Origin: Megasphaera massiliensis
GTDB taxonomy: Bacteria > Bacillota > Negativicutes > Veillonellales > Megasphaeraceae
Assembly (NCBI RefSeq): GCF_000455225.1
Contig: NZ_HF954559.1
Location: 29,954-90,344 of the forward strand
Reading direction: 5' to 3'
DNA length: 60,391 bases
Under the pieces are notes generated by a model. It was not told where the DNA came from, ran no database searches, and worked only from the letters and a program-made list of their open reading frames with translations. Shown here piece by piece: positions 1-8,850 of this stretch; position 1 is the first letter of the stretch, and each line of letters opens with the position of its first letter. A program made the translations under genes and the position numbers.

Positions 1-34
1 CCCACGCGTGCGGTCTTTCTTTGTAATGTGGATA

Positions 35-1441
35 TTAGAGCTTACTCGTGTGTTCTTGGTTGGCCATGGAGAAACCTCCGCCTCGGACGTCGTCGAAGTC
101 GAGGCTGGGGTCGTAGTCAGGGAGCTTGGACAAGCGTTTTACAAGGCCATAGGGGTTCTTTAAGGAGAGGGTTTCACCGTGGCCTGAGAGGACCCAGAGG
201 ACTTTATAGCCTCGCGGTGATGTTTGAAGTTTTTCTTCTCCTTTGCCGTCCGTGAAGTAGACCAAGAGGTCGATGTTTTGGGTGTTGGCATAGTCGAAGA
301 CCGGTGAATAGGCGGTGCCGCCGCGAATGTCCAGGCGGCCTTTCACGTCTTCGAGGTCGCGGATGCGATAGGTCCGGCGAATCTGGTCGTCGCATTCGGC
401 GACGATGATTTCATGGTCGTAGCAACGGACGAGCTGCAGGACTTCACCGATGGCCTGGCGGAATTCGGCGTCGGTGATGCTGCCGCTGATGTCAAGGCCG
501 ACGAGGATTTTTGCCGTATGAGAGCGCAGCTTGCCCGGCAGATCGAGGCGGTCCGGCTGGCGGCGGTTGCGTCGCATGGGCGTCCGTTTCCAACTGCTGG
601 TAACCGAACCGATCAGTTTTTTCAGGTACCAGTGCCAGGGAAGGCTGTCTTTGTTGTCTTTTAAAGCCTTTATCATGCTCTCTAAATAGTTGGAGAGGTC
701 GCCCTTTGACGAGGCATCGACGTATTTTTCCGTGAACTTTTTCAAGGTTTCATCGTCGACGGGATCGCTTTCATCCCAAAGTTCGTGGGTCGTAATGGGG
801 TTATAGGAGACGGCGACGGTTTCGTCAGCATCACTTTCCGGTTCCGGCAGATTTTTGTTCTCTGTCCGTATGTCCAGGGCGGTCTGAATCTTATCGACGT
901 AATATTCCAGACTTTCGAAGGGCTTTAGGAGGAGGGAAAAATTGGTGTTGACCCATTCCAAGGTCGTCGAAAAAGGCGGCAGATGGTCGAGGTAGGTATT
1001 GACGACGACGTCCATGGCCAGGGTGATGGCTTGCTTGCTGTAGTTTTCTCGCAGTTCCTTGGCTCGGATGAGGTGCAGGGAGACGATGTGAAGGATTTCG
1101 TGCTTGATGGTGCTTTCCATCTGTTCCGGCGACAGAGTCAGGAACAGGAGGGGATTGAAGTAGATTTGATAGCGGGTGCCCTTAAAGTTGACACCTGTCG
1201 GGGACGCCAAATCGAAGCGGATACTCTTTGTCATCTGGAAGAGAAAGTATCCGAAAAAATTATCCTTGTCTTCCATGAGGTGGCCGTTGATGCGGCCCAG
1301 GAAGGCGAAAAATTCATTTTGAAAATCAGCCGGTATCTCCGCTTCCGGATCGGGCCGGACCGAATCTTGGAGAATATTGTCGGCGATTATCGATGCCTGC
1401 TGGTAGAGGAGAGTGGCTTCAACGGAAATGGACTGTTTCAT
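35..1441 (-). CDS. VWA-like / DUF2201-type putative metallopeptidase
   Basis: A 468-residue cytoplasmic protein with no signal peptide. The N-terminal half holds an HExxH-like stretch (KHEILHIVSLHL near residue 118) and a second acidic/His-rich helix typical of the DUF2201 putative metallopeptidase domain. The C-terminal part has the VWA-like signature VGLDISGS (MIDAS-type DxSxS) near residue 325. Proteins of this architecture are partners of MoxR-type AAA+ ATPases, and the gene directly upstream on the same strand encodes one, 5 bp away. The family is thought to act in chaperone-like remodelling or metal insertion; no substrate is known here. The stop codon lies at 35-37, so the gene is complete. 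Family call is firm; protease activity is uncertain. Confidence 0.85.
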   Translation of the reverse strand: MKQSISVEATLLYQQASIIADNILQDSVRPDPEAEIPADFQNEFFAFLGRINGHLMEDKDNFFGYFLFQMTKSIRFDLASPTGVNFKGTRYQIYFNPLLFLTLSPEQMESTIKHEILHIVSLHLIRAKELRENYSKQAITLAMDVVVNTYLDHLPPFSTTLEWVNTNFSLLLKPFESLEYYVDKIQTALDIRTENKNLPEPESDADETVAVSYNPITTHELWDESDPVDDETLKKFTEKYVDASSKGDLSNYLESMIKALKDNKDSLPWHWYLKKLIGSVTSSWKRTPMRRNRRQPDRLDLPGKLRSHTAKILVGLDISGSITDAEFRQAIGEVLQLVRCYDHEIIVAECDDQIRRTYRIRDLEDVKGRLDIRGGTAYSPVFDYANTQNIDLLVYFTDGKGEEKLQTSPRGYKVLWVLSGHGETLSLKNPYGLVKRLSKLPDYDPSLDFDDVRGGGFSMANQEHTSKL

Positions 1442-1446
1442 CCGTT

Positions 1447-2520
1447 TTACCGCAGGGAGCGAAAGGCCGCAAAGTAACTGTCGATGAAGTCGGCGTTATC
1501 CAAAGCGCAGGCATAGACTTTGGGGTTGGCGGCTTTCATGTCTTTCATGACACCTAAACGAAGATCGACGGGATAGAGGGAAAGGAAGGCGACGAAGCGC
1601 GATAATAAGGCCTGATTGTCGCTGTCTTGGGAAAGGTGGTAGTCTAATTGTTTTAGGACGTTTTTGGCCGTAAGGTAGAGGCGGGTATGGCTTTCGCCGG
1701 CAACGCGGCCGCTCAATTCCGGAGCCAGGGTTTCGCCGCTGAATACGTCATTATAGGTGATGAGGGGAGAGGCATCGGAGTTGACGAATTGGATGAATTC
1801 TTCGGCGATGAGTTTTCCGACGTTGCCGCGGATGACGTTGTGGAAGACGGATTTTGGAATGCTGCCGGAATCATTTTTATAGATGGTGTAGAGCTTTGAA
1901 ATTCGTTCATAGCTGCGAGGGGTGGCGTTGATATCGTCTTCGTTGGTCTTATCGAGGTACTCCGGATAGGTGGAAATGAATTCCATGACCTTTTCTTCAA
2001 TGCCGGCCGACGAGGCCCAATCGAGCCACTGCAGGTAATCGGGCTCCATGTACAGCCAAACGAAGCGGTTCTCTTGGGCGGCGTCCATTTCGACGACTTC
2101 ATAGTCGTAGGCATCGGAGGGGTTCATGGCGGCGATGATGTGGACCGACGGCGACAGGGCGTATCCGTTGATTTCGCGGTTCAAGATGAGGTTCATCAAT
2201 TCTTGCTGGACGGCGTGGTCGCAGCGATTGATTTCATCGATGAACAAGAGGACCGTTTTGCCCTTAGCGATTTCTTCGTCGATGGTACGAAGTTTATGAT
2301 GGACGGCGTAGACCGTCGTTCCATTTTCGACGGTCGGAAGGCCGCCGATTTCCCCTTCTTTTAATAAGTTTCCGTCGATTCCGACGAGGCTCCAGTCGTG
2401 ACGACGGGCCAGTTCGCGGGCAAGGGAGGTCTTGCCGATACCCGTTTCACCGACGAGAAGGGGAACTTCACCGGCAGTGAGAACGAGTTCTACGCTTTTA
2501 TAGGTATCTGTAAAGTTCAT
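1447..2520 (-). CDS. MoxR-type AAA+ ATPase
   Basis: A 357-residue AAA+ ATPase. Walker A is GETGIGKT (about residues 24-31), Walker B is LLFIDEINR (about 92-100), and a sensor-1 region reads IIAAMNPSD. These are features of the MoxR/RavA branch, which remodels partner proteins and is nearly always encoded beside a VWA-domain protein. That pairing is seen here: the VWA gene follows after 5 bp and the repeat protein precedes by 10 bp, so the three are probably one transcript. The start at 2520 has an upstream AGGAGTAACGAC Shine-Dalgarno region. The partner protein or process remodelled cannot be read from sequence. Confidence 0.9.
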   Translation of the reverse strand: MNFTDTYKSVELVLTAGEVPLLVGETGIGKTSLARELARRHDWSLVGIDGNLLKEGEIGGLPTVENGTTVYAVHHKLRTIDEEIAKGKTVLLFIDEINRCDHAVQQELMNLILNREINGYALSPSVHIIAAMNPSDAYDYEVVEMDAAQENRFVWLYMEPDYLQWLDWASSAGIEEKVMEFISTYPEYLDKTNEDDINATPRSYERISKLYTIYKNDSGSIPKSVFHNVIRGNVGKLIAEEFIQFVNSDASPLITYNDVFSGETLAPELSGRVAGESHTRLYLTAKNVLKQLDYHLSQDSDNQALLSRFVAFLSLYPVDLRLGVMKDMKAANPKVYACALDNADFIDSYFAAFRSLR

Positions 2521-2530
2521 GTCGTTACTC

Positions 2531-3328
2531 CTATTTCATGGTCAATTTTTCATCTACAGTAATGCGTCGGGCCTTTGGGCTGCCATAGTCATCGACGAGG
2601 AGTACCTTGTCGACAGGCGATAAGTCGACGGCGCTGCAGGTAATGAAGTTGCGGACGTATTCTTCGGATACGTCTTCTTGGGCGAGGATAGCCTTGAGGG
2701 TATCGCGCCAGTCATCCGGCGTGAGGCTGATATCTTTGGGGATGTATTTACTGACCAGGACGTTGAGGCCCAGGTAGTGGAGAAAATCTTCTTTCCCCAA
2801 ATTGCGGATGAGCCGCAGGGCTTGGGCATCTTCGACGATGGCCAGGTCCTTTGCTTCGTCCGTCGGATTTTCGATGTAGCGAAGGGCTTCGTAGTTGCCT
2901 CGGACGGCGGCCAGTTGGACGTCTTCTGCCGGATCTTTGATGTATTTGACGGCGTCGTAGTTTTTGTTGACGGCGCGGAGCTGCAAATCGTGGCCGGCAT
3001 CTTTGATGTATTTAATGGCCCAGCCGGACTGGTCTAAGGCGGCGTCGATGAGTTCCTGCGACGGATTTTCGAGGTAGCTTAAATTGTTCCAGCCGGCGCG
3101 TACGGCTTGAAGTTTGATGTCTTCTGAGGGATTGTCGATAAACTGGATCGCCCGGGCCGTGTTGGCAATGGCTGCTTCCTGGACGGCAGGCGAAGGATTG
3201 GTAATATATTGGAGAGCCTGGCCGTTTAACTGTACGGCCAGAAGCTGCATTTCTTCTGTTGGATTTTCGATTCGCCCAATGACATAAGGATTGTTACGAA
3301 TCATATTCATATATTGTTCTGTTGTCAT
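2531..3328 (-). CDS. Tandem 22-residue repeat protein (DUF4116-like)
   Basis: A 265-residue soluble protein. Residues 22-175 consist of seven consecutive repeats of exactly 22 residues, each starting with N/D-P-x-x-x and ending in a YIE/YIK/FID-type hydrophobic turn, with AV or AL in the middle. The pattern resembles DUF4116 repeats, which form short helical hairpins. The last 90 residues are non-repetitive. It is the first gene of the MoxR/VWA operon and a reasonable candidate for the adaptor or substrate-recognition part. The start is supported by AAGGAAAGG 8 bases upstream. Function unknown; DUF4116 assignment is from pattern only. Confidence 0.8.
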   Translation of the reverse strand: MTTEQYMNMIRNNPYVIGRIENPTEEMQLLAVQLNGQALQYITNPSPAVQEAAIANTARAIQFIDNPSEDIKLQAVRAGWNNLSYLENPSQELIDAALDQSGWAIKYIKDAGHDLQLRAVNKNYDAVKYIKDPAEDVQLAAVRGNYEALRYIENPTDEAKDLAIVEDAQALRLIRNLGKEDFLHYLGLNVLVSKYIPKDISLTPDDWRDTLKAILAQEDVSEEYVRNFITCSAVDLSPVDKVLLVDDYGSPKARRITVDEKLTMK

Positions 3329-3649
3329 ATCGGGTACCTTTCCTTGAAATAACAGTTTTTTTTATTTCTATTATACAATAATCATTATTAATAAGATATA
3401 TTTTGTTGTTATCGATTATAGTTAATATATATTACATCTATTAATAGGGGTACGGCTAAGGATCGTTTGGATATGAAAAAAACAAGAGTAGAGGGAAGCG
3501 GTGATTTGGCAGGCCCTTGTTGAGAATACGTTCCATTGGGAACGATGTCGTCCCATCAGTATACGGAAATTGCCCACTTTGTTCTTGATAAAACGACTGA
3601 AATATCATAAAATTATCTTATGGAAAACGCAAAGAAAGGAAAGGGTGCC
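3329..3649. other. Intergenic region between divergent operons
   Basis: About 320 bp separate the leftward MoxR operon from the rightward LysR gene. The left third is very AT-rich and holds the candidate promoter described separately. A 6-4-6 inverted repeat, CGTTCC-ATTG-GGAACG, lies at 3529-3544 and could be an operator for the adjacent LysR protein. Nothing else was recognised. Confidence 0.4.
3370..3390 (-). promoter_or_regulatory. Candidate promoter with Fur-family-like box
   Basis: On the minus strand a TATAAT -10 hexamer (3375-3370) is directly preceded by TAATAATGATTATTG (3390-3376). This is a 7-1-7 inverted repeat close to the Fur box TGATAATNATTATCA, with 12 of 14 fixed positions the same. 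A repressor bound there would cover the promoter of the repeat-protein/MoxR/VWA operon. No clear -35 was found. AT-rich DNA gives such matches by chance, so confidence is moderate. Confidence 0.4.
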
Positions 3650-4522
3650 ATGTTAGATTTTCGTATCCATACATTTTTGTGCGTTTGCCGTCACATGAAT
3701 TATACCCGGGCTGCCGCTGAACTCCATATTACGCAGCCTGCCGTTTCTCAGCATATTCGATATTTAGAACGCGAATACGGGGCCAAACTTTTTAGTTACA
3801 AGGGGAAACATCTGCAGTTGACACAAGCCGGGCACATTCTCTGGAATGCTGCGACGGCTATTAGTCATGATGATACGCTTTTAAAAGAGCATCTGCATGA
3901 CTTGCAGCAGCATAACCGCTCCTTGTCTTTTGGCGCGACGCCAACAGCCGGCATGGGAATTCTCGATAAATTGTCACTCATTCTCAAGCAGAATGGAGAC
4001 ATGAATCTTCATATGGAAATTGCCGATGCCGATAAACTGCTCCAGTCCTTAGATAAGGGAAACATTGATTTTGCCATTGTCGAAAGTTCGTTTGATCAAG
4101 GGCATTACGATTCGCTTTTATTTTCTACGGAACCCATCGTTGCCGTCTGTTCGGACGGGTACGATACGCCCGTCGAAATGACCTTGTCGGATCTTATGCA
4201 CCATCGTCTCATCATCGGCGAACGCCATGCCGGTGTCCGGCGGATCTTAGAACGGAAGTTGGCGGAAAAAGGGTACACCCTGGAGCATTTTCCGTCCCGC
4301 TATGAAGTGGGCAGCCTGTCCGCTGTAAAAGGGCTGGCCTGCCGCGACTGCGGTATTGCATTCTTATATGAAAAATCAGTTCAAAAGGAACTGGCTGAGG
4401 GAAGGCTCAGACGCATCGCCATTACGGACTTTTCCGTTATGCACGCATTTTCATTCTTGTGGCGCAAGGGCAGCATGTACCGCGCTTTGTTTACACAGAT
4501 ATATGACCAGTTGAAAGATTGA
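3650..4522 (+). CDS. LysR-family transcriptional regulator
   Basis: A 290-residue LysR-type regulator with an N-terminal winged helix-turn-helix (MNYTRAAAELHITQPAVSQH, about residues 17-36) and a C-terminal effector-binding domain of usual length. The start at 3650 is preferred over the in-frame ATG at 3620, because GAAAGGAAAGG precedes it by the usual distance whereas 3620 has no ribosome binding site. It is 52 bp upstream of, and in the same direction as, the NifU-like/GGGtGRT pair, so it may control and be transcribed with them. The inducer is unknown. Confidence 0.9.
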   Translation: MLDFRIHTFLCVCRHMNYTRAAAELHITQPAVSQHIRYLEREYGAKLFSYKGKHLQLTQAGHILWNAATAISHDDTLLKEHLHDLQQHNRSLSFGATPTAGMGILDKLSLILKQNGDMNLHMEIADADKLLQSLDKGNIDFAIVESSFDQGHYDSLLFSTEPIVAVCSDGYDTPVEMTLSDLMHHRLIIGERHAGVRRILERKLAEKGYTLEHFPSRYEVGSLSAVKGLACRDCGIAFLYEKSVQKELAEGRLRRIAITDFSVMHAFSFLWRKGSMYRALFTQIYDQLKD

Positions 4523-4574
4523 GTCGTATACTTGCTGCCGTTTATTTCATAGATTTTGAAAGGGTGAAGAGAAC

Positions 4575-5267
4575 ATGTTGTATTCAACAGAAGTTAAGAA
4601 TATGTGTCCTGTCACAAAGGGAGCATATCATGGACCAGCACCGATTCCGGAAGAAGGCGAATGGGTACAAGTAAAGGAAATTAAAGATGTCAGCGGTTTG
4701 ACACACGGTGTAGGCTGGTGTGCCCCTCAGCAGGGTGCCTGTAAGCTGACCCTCAATGTCAAAGACGGCATTATCGAAGAAGCCCTCGTCGAAACGATCG
4801 GCTGTTCCGGCATGACTCATTCTGCAGCCATGGCTTCGGAAATCCTCCCGGGCAAGACCCTTCTCGAAGCCCTTAATACGGACTTAGTATGTGACGCTAT
4901 TAACGTAGCTATGCGCCAGCTTTTCCTCCAGATCGTATACGGCCGCACACAGACGGCATTTTCTGAAGGCGGTCTCCCGATTGGCGCCAGCCTCGATGAC
5001 CTCGGCAAAGGCCTTCGCAGCCAGACCGGCACCATGTTCGGTACGAAAGCGAAAGGCACTCGTTACCTCGAAATGACCGAAGGCTATGTCACCCGCATGG
5101 CCCTTGATGAAGAAAATCAGGTCATCGGCTATGAATTCATCCACCTCGGAAAAATGATGGAAGCCATTAAAAAAGGCATTGAACCGGCTAAAGCTATGGA
5201 AGATGCTAAAGGTCATTATGGCCGCTTTGAAGAAGCAGCTTCGTACATCGATCCGAGACAGCAATAG
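4575..5267 (+). CDS. NifU-like iron-sulfur scaffold protein (GGGtGRT partner)
   Basis: A 230-residue protein related to the IscU/NifU N-terminal scaffold. It carries conserved cysteines in HGVGWCAP, QGACKL and TIGCSGM (about residues 45-80), the places where scaffold proteins hold a cluster. Homologues are regularly encoded next to GGGtGRT proteins, as seen here with a 12-bp gap. The start at 4575 has AAAGGGTGAAGAG upstream; an internal ATG (residue 10) is a weaker alternative. It probably builds or hands an Fe-S cluster to its neighbour, but no biochemical role is established. Confidence 0.8.
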   Translation: MLYSTEVKNMCPVTKGAYHGPAPIPEEGEWVQVKEIKDVSGLTHGVGWCAPQQGACKLTLNVKDGIIEEALVETIGCSGMTHSAAMASEILPGKTLLEALNTDLVCDAINVAMRQLFLQIVYGRTQTAFSEGGLPIGASLDDLGKGLRSQTGTMFGTKAKGTRYLEMTEGYVTRMALDEENQVIGYEFIHLGKMMEAIKKGIEPAKAMEDAKGHYGRFEEAASYIDPRQQ

Positions 5268-5279
5268 GAGGGCAAAACA

Positions 5280-6290
5280 ATGGAATTATTTGAAAGCTAC
5301 GACAGAAGAATCGATAAAATCCTCGGCGTACTGAAAGAATACGGTATCGGCAGTGTTGAAGAATGCCGCGATATCTGTGCAGCTGCCGGTTTGGATCCTT
5401 ATAAAATCGTCAAAGACGTACAGCCTATTGCCTTTGAAAACGCCGGCTGGGCTTACACCGTCGGTGCCGCTATTGCCATTAAAACCAATGCGCGGACGGC
5501 TGTAGAAGCTGCCAAAGCTATCGGTATCGGTCTCCAGTCCTTCTGTATCCCCGGCTCGGTTGCGGAAGACCGTAAAGTCGGCCGCGGCCACGGCAACCTG
5601 GCTGCCATGCTCCTTCAGGATGAAACGAAGTGTTTCTGCTTCCTCGCCGGCCATGAATCCTTTGCCGCTGCTGAAGGCGCTATCGGTATCGTCCGCAACG
5701 CCAATAAAGCCCGCAAGGTACCCCTTCGCGTTATCTTGAACGGTCTTGGCAAAGATGCAGCGCAGATCATTTCCCGCATCAACGGCTTCACCTATGTTCA
5801 GACCCAGTTCGACTACAAGACCGGCGAATTGAACATCGTTCGTGAAGTACCGTATTCCAAGAGTGAACGGGCTAATGTCCGCTGCTTCGGGGCTGACGAC
5901 GTCCGCGAAGGCGTTTCCATTATGCACCACGAAGGCGTTGACGTTTCCATTACGGGCAACTCGACCAACCCGACCCGTTTCCAGCATCCCGTTGCCGGTA
6001 CTTACAAAAAAGAATGTATCGAAATGGGTAAAAAATACTTCTCCGTTGCTTCCGGCGGTGGTACAGGCCGTACCCTCCATCCGGACAACATGGGTGCAGG
6101 CCCTGCTTCGTACGGCATGACCGATACCATGGGCCGTATGCACAGTGACGCTCAGTTCGCCGGTTCTTCGTCGGTTCCGGCTCACGTTGAAATGATGGGC
6201 TTCCTGGGCATGGGCAACAACCCCATGGTCGGTGCTTCCGTCGCCGTTGCTGTTGCTGTTGAAGGCGCTGCCAAGGCCGGTAAGTTCTAA
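5280..6290 (+). CDS. GGGtGRT protein
   Basis: A 336-residue protein of the GGGtGRT family, named for the motif present here at residues 259-265 (GGGTGRT). It has other glycine-rich loops, several conserved Cys residues and a glycine/alanine-rich C-terminus. The family is widespread in anaerobes and has no assigned reaction as far as I know. Linkage to the NifU-like gene 12 bp upstream suggests a metal-cluster protein. A ribosome binding site GGAGGG precedes the start, and a strong terminator follows the stop. Confidence 0.88.
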   Translation: MELFESYDRRIDKILGVLKEYGIGSVEECRDICAAAGLDPYKIVKDVQPIAFENAGWAYTVGAAIAIKTNARTAVEAAKAIGIGLQSFCIPGSVAEDRKVGRGHGNLAAMLLQDETKCFCFLAGHESFAAAEGAIGIVRNANKARKVPLRVILNGLGKDAAQIISRINGFTYVQTQFDYKTGELNIVREVPYSKSERANVRCFGADDVREGVSIMHHEGVDVSITGNSTNPTRFQHPVAGTYKKECIEMGKKYFSVASGGGTGRTLHPDNMGAGPASYGMTDTMGRMHSDAQFAGSSSVPAHVEMMGFLGMGNNPMVGASVAVAVAVEGAAKAGKF

Positions 6291-6309
6291 TTCACCTTCG
6301 ATCCTTAAG

Positions 6310-6342
6310 AGACTTCACAACTCGGTTGTGAAGTCTTTTTTT
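6310..6342 (+). terminator. Rho-independent terminator of the GGGtGRT operon
   Basis: A perfect 12-bp stem (AGACTTCACAAC / GTTGTGAAGTCT) with a three-base TCG loop, followed by six or more T residues, lies 19 bp after the GGGtGRT stop codon. Confidence 0.93.
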
Positions 6343-6438
6343 CGTATTCACGATAAAGATTAACCTGAAATCTACTAAAAAAGAGAAAAAACTGGTATAA
6401 TAAACGTATATTTTACAAAGCGGAGAAAGGGGTATTCG

Positions 6439-7365
6439 ATGAATACGACAAAGAAAATAGCAGCCGCACTGGGATTCTGCGTCCTGACTTCCGTATCGGT
6501 CGTCGGCGCCACCTTCCATCCCGGTGACCGAGGCGACCAGATTGTCACCATCCAGCAGGCACTGTCCAGTAGAGGCTATGCCGTCGCTGCTGACGGTGAT
6601 TACGGGGTCTCGACGCAGGCTGCTGTCCGGAAGTTCCAGGAGGACCAGGGCCTGGATTCCGATGGAATCGTCGGAGCTGCGACGTATGCAGCGCTCACCG
6701 GTTCATCTATGCCGGAAAATGATGCTGTCGCTTCAGCCTTTGTTACCAAGGCGACGGCAGACAATGAAATCCTCCTTATTCAACAGGCTCTGGTAAATGC
6801 CGGATACAATGTCGATGTAGACGGTATTTTTGGCGCCGGCACAGAACGGGCTGTCCGTTCTTATCAAGGCGACCATGGACTTGAAACGGACGGTATCGTC
6901 GGTCCGTCGACCTTTTATGCCTTGACGGGGCAGCAGCTTCCGACAGGTCCCATACGCCGTTTCGGCAACGGCGGCTATAACGGTGTACCCCGTATTGCCA
7001 GTTCGGAAGCAACCCATATTCTCGACATTGCCAATCAGTATATCGGCGTTCCTTACGTCTTTGGCGGCTCGACGCCGTCGGGCTTCGACTGCTCCGGCTT
7101 TACGCGCTATGTCTATTCGGCAGCCGGTATCGACCTGCCCCGGGCCGCGGATGAGCAGTATGACGTCGGTGAATCGGTATCCATGGCCAATTTAGAACCC
7201 GGTGACTTGGTCTTCTTCTCGACCTATGAGGCCGGAATTTCTCACGTCGGAATCTATATCGGCAACCATCAGTTTATCAATGCTGCCAGTGACGGAGTCA
7301 GCGTATCTGATATGGACAGCAGTTACTGGTCTGCCCGATACGTAGGCGCGAAGCGCATCATGTAG
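6439..7365 (+). CDS. Secreted peptidoglycan-binding NlpC/P60 hydrolase
   Basis: A 308-residue exported cell-wall hydrolase. It has a signal peptide (about residues 1-24), two PG_binding_1 domains (about 28-87 and 107-165) that each show the DGDYG/DGIFG..T..AVR..Q pattern, and a C-terminal NlpC/P60 domain. Catalytic Cys218 lies in GFDCSGF and His269 in ISHVGIY; the third polar residue is probably His277. Such enzymes cleave peptide stems of peptidoglycan, often gamma-D-Glu-diaminopimelate bonds. It is a single gene with GGAGAAAGGGG ahead of the start. Confidence 0.92.
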   Translation: MNTTKKIAAALGFCVLTSVSVVGATFHPGDRGDQIVTIQQALSSRGYAVAADGDYGVSTQAAVRKFQEDQGLDSDGIVGAATYAALTGSSMPENDAVASAFVTKATADNEILLIQQALVNAGYNVDVDGIFGAGTERAVRSYQGDHGLETDGIVGPSTFYALTGQQLPTGPIRRFGNGGYNGVPRIASSEATHILDIANQYIGVPYVFGGSTPSGFDCSGFTRYVYSAAGIDLPRAADEQYDVGESVSMANLEPGDLVFFSTYEAGISHVGIYIGNHQFINAASDGVSVSDMDSSYWSARYVGAKRIM

Positions 7366-7382
7366 TGTAAGAAAAACTCCTA

Positions 7383-7404
7383 CAGAAAAATCAGAATTTT
7401 TCTG
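7383..7404 (+). terminator. Weak hairpin after NlpC/P60 gene
   Basis: A 9-bp perfect stem (CAGAAAAAT / ATTTTTCTG) with a 4-base loop lies 18 bp downstream of the stop. There is no T-tract beyond the stem itself, so termination would be inefficient. AT-rich stem, low confidence. Confidence 0.35.
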
Positions 7405-7426
7405 CTACCGTTGTTAGAATTTGTTT

Positions 7427-7451
7427 ATTATAATAAAGCCGTACCATACGG
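7427..7451 (+). promoter_or_regulatory. Candidate promoter and operator of the antiporter gene
   Basis: A TATAAT hexamer near 7430 has no recognisable -35 element at the right distance, as expected for an activator-dependent promoter. It is followed by an inverted repeat CCGTA-CCA-TACGG (7439-7451) in the leader. A UhpA-like regulator encoded 4 kb downstream would be a natural activator; its site was not identified. Confidence 0.35.
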
Positions 7452-7494
7452 ATTTATCATTATTCGGATTCATGCAACGGAAGGAGTTTTTTTT

Positions 7495-8844
7495 ATGCTC
7501 AATTTAATCTGGAACTTTTTCAGAACGGCACCGGACGCCGTACCAATGACGGATGGCGAGGCCATCAAGAAAAAGTTTAACGCCATGCGTTGGCGCGTAT
7601 TTGCTTCCATCACAATCGGATATGCTTTTTATTACATCATCCGCCAGAGTTATTCGGTTATTAAGAAGCCGCTTCTGGCATCGGGGATCGTTACGCCGAC
7701 GGAAATCGGGATCATCGGCTCGGTATTCTTCGTAACCTACGGTCTTGGGAAATTTACCAACAGTTTCCTGGCAGACCGCATGAATAACAAGCGATTCTTT
7801 TCCTTTGGCTTGTTCATTTCTTCACTCACTATGGTCGGCATGGGGCTTGTCAATTCCTTCGTTCCCTTAGCCGTCTTGTGGGGTCTTAATGGCTGGTTCC
7901 AGTCTTATGGTGCCGGTCCGTCCATTGTCTCCCTGAATCAGTGGTTCAGCAATAAACAGCGCGGAACCTTGTATGGCATCTGGTTTACGAGTCACAACCT
8001 AGGCTCATCTTTCGCTTACTTTGCCATTGCTGCCATCGTTTCCATGTACAACTGGTCTATGGGCTTCATTGCGGCCGGCATCATCTCCCTTATTGGGACG
8101 GCCTTCATTTACTTCGGTATGAGCGACCGTCCGGAAACGCAGGGACTGCCGAACGGCGCCGTCTATTACGGAGAAAAGACGCAGGAACAGATCGATGCGG
8201 AAAAAGAAAAATCAGTCGGCACCATGCAGTGGAATGCCGTCGTCAAGAATCCTGCCGTTTGGATTCTCGGTCTTTCCTCACTCTGTGTCTATATTGCCCG
8301 CTATGCCATTGAAAGCTGGGGCGTCGTTTATCTGACGTCGCAGAAGGGCTATGATATGATGGGGGCTGCCGGCGTCATGGCTTATATGCAGGTGGCCGGT
8401 ATCTTCGGGGCGCTCTTGTGCGGTGTTATTTCAGACAAGTTCTTCAATCACAAGCGCAATATGCCGGCCTTGTTATATGGGATCTTCTATTCCCTGTCCA
8501 TTGCAGGCTTCCTCTGGGCACCGCAGTCCTTTACTATGGATATGCTGTGCATGACCTTCTACGGCTTCACCATGGGGGCTTTGGTTTGCTACATGGGCGG
8601 TCTCATGGCTGTCGATATCGTGCCCAAACGCGTTACCGGTGCGGCTATGGGGATGATCGGTCTCCTCAGCTATGCCGGCGCGGCCCTGCAGGAATTCATT
8701 ACGGGGAAACTCATGACCATCACCGTCGTCAATGGCGTTAAAGTCTATGACTTCGGACTGGCTACGGAATTTTGGGTCGGTGCAGCCGTCGTCTCGACGC
8801 TGCTGGCTCTCCTCGTTTGGAATGCAAAACCGAAAGAAGACTAA
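7495..8844 (+). CDS. Organophosphate:phosphate antiporter (UhpT/GlpT family)
   Basis: A 449-residue major-facilitator protein of the OPA family, with about 12 membrane segments. The RQSYSVIKKPL region (about residue 42), the GLGKFTNSFLADR loop and the GWFQSYGAGPSI segment match sugar-phosphate antiporters such as UhpT and GlpT, which swap hexose- or glycerol-phosphate for inorganic phosphate. The start at 7495 is preferred over an upstream in-frame codon because GGAAGGAG precedes it. It is followed by a terminator and then a PhnD-like lipoprotein, sensor kinase and regulator, so the substrate is probably a sugar phosphate sensed outside the cell. It could also be a UhpC-type receptor. Confidence 0.88.
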   Translation: MLNLIWNFFRTAPDAVPMTDGEAIKKKFNAMRWRVFASITIGYAFYYIIRQSYSVIKKPLLASGIVTPTEIGIIGSVFFVTYGLGKFTNSFLADRMNNKRFFSFGLFISSLTMVGMGLVNSFVPLAVLWGLNGWFQSYGAGPSIVSLNQWFSNKQRGTLYGIWFTSHNLGSSFAYFAIAAIVSMYNWSMGFIAAGIISLIGTAFIYFGMSDRPETQGLPNGAVYYGEKTQEQIDAEKEKSVGTMQWNAVVKNPAVWILGLSSLCVYIARYAIESWGVVYLTSQKGYDMMGAAGVMAYMQVAGIFGALLCGVISDKFFNHKRNMPALLYGIFYSLSIAGFLWAPQSFTMDMLCMTFYGFTMGALVCYMGGLMAVDIVPKRVTGAAMGMIGLLSYAGAALQEFITGKLMTITVVNGVKVYDFGLATEFWVGAAVVSTLLALLVWNAKPKED

Positions 8845-8850
8845 TGATGA

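Noticed and set aside
3620-3649. Upstream ATG as the LysR start
   Set aside because: It lacks a ribosome binding site, and the next ATG at 3650 has one and gives the normal LysR N-terminus.
7383-7404. Riboswitch in the leader of the antiporter gene
   Set aside because: Only short AT-rich hairpins are present, with no known riboswitch core.
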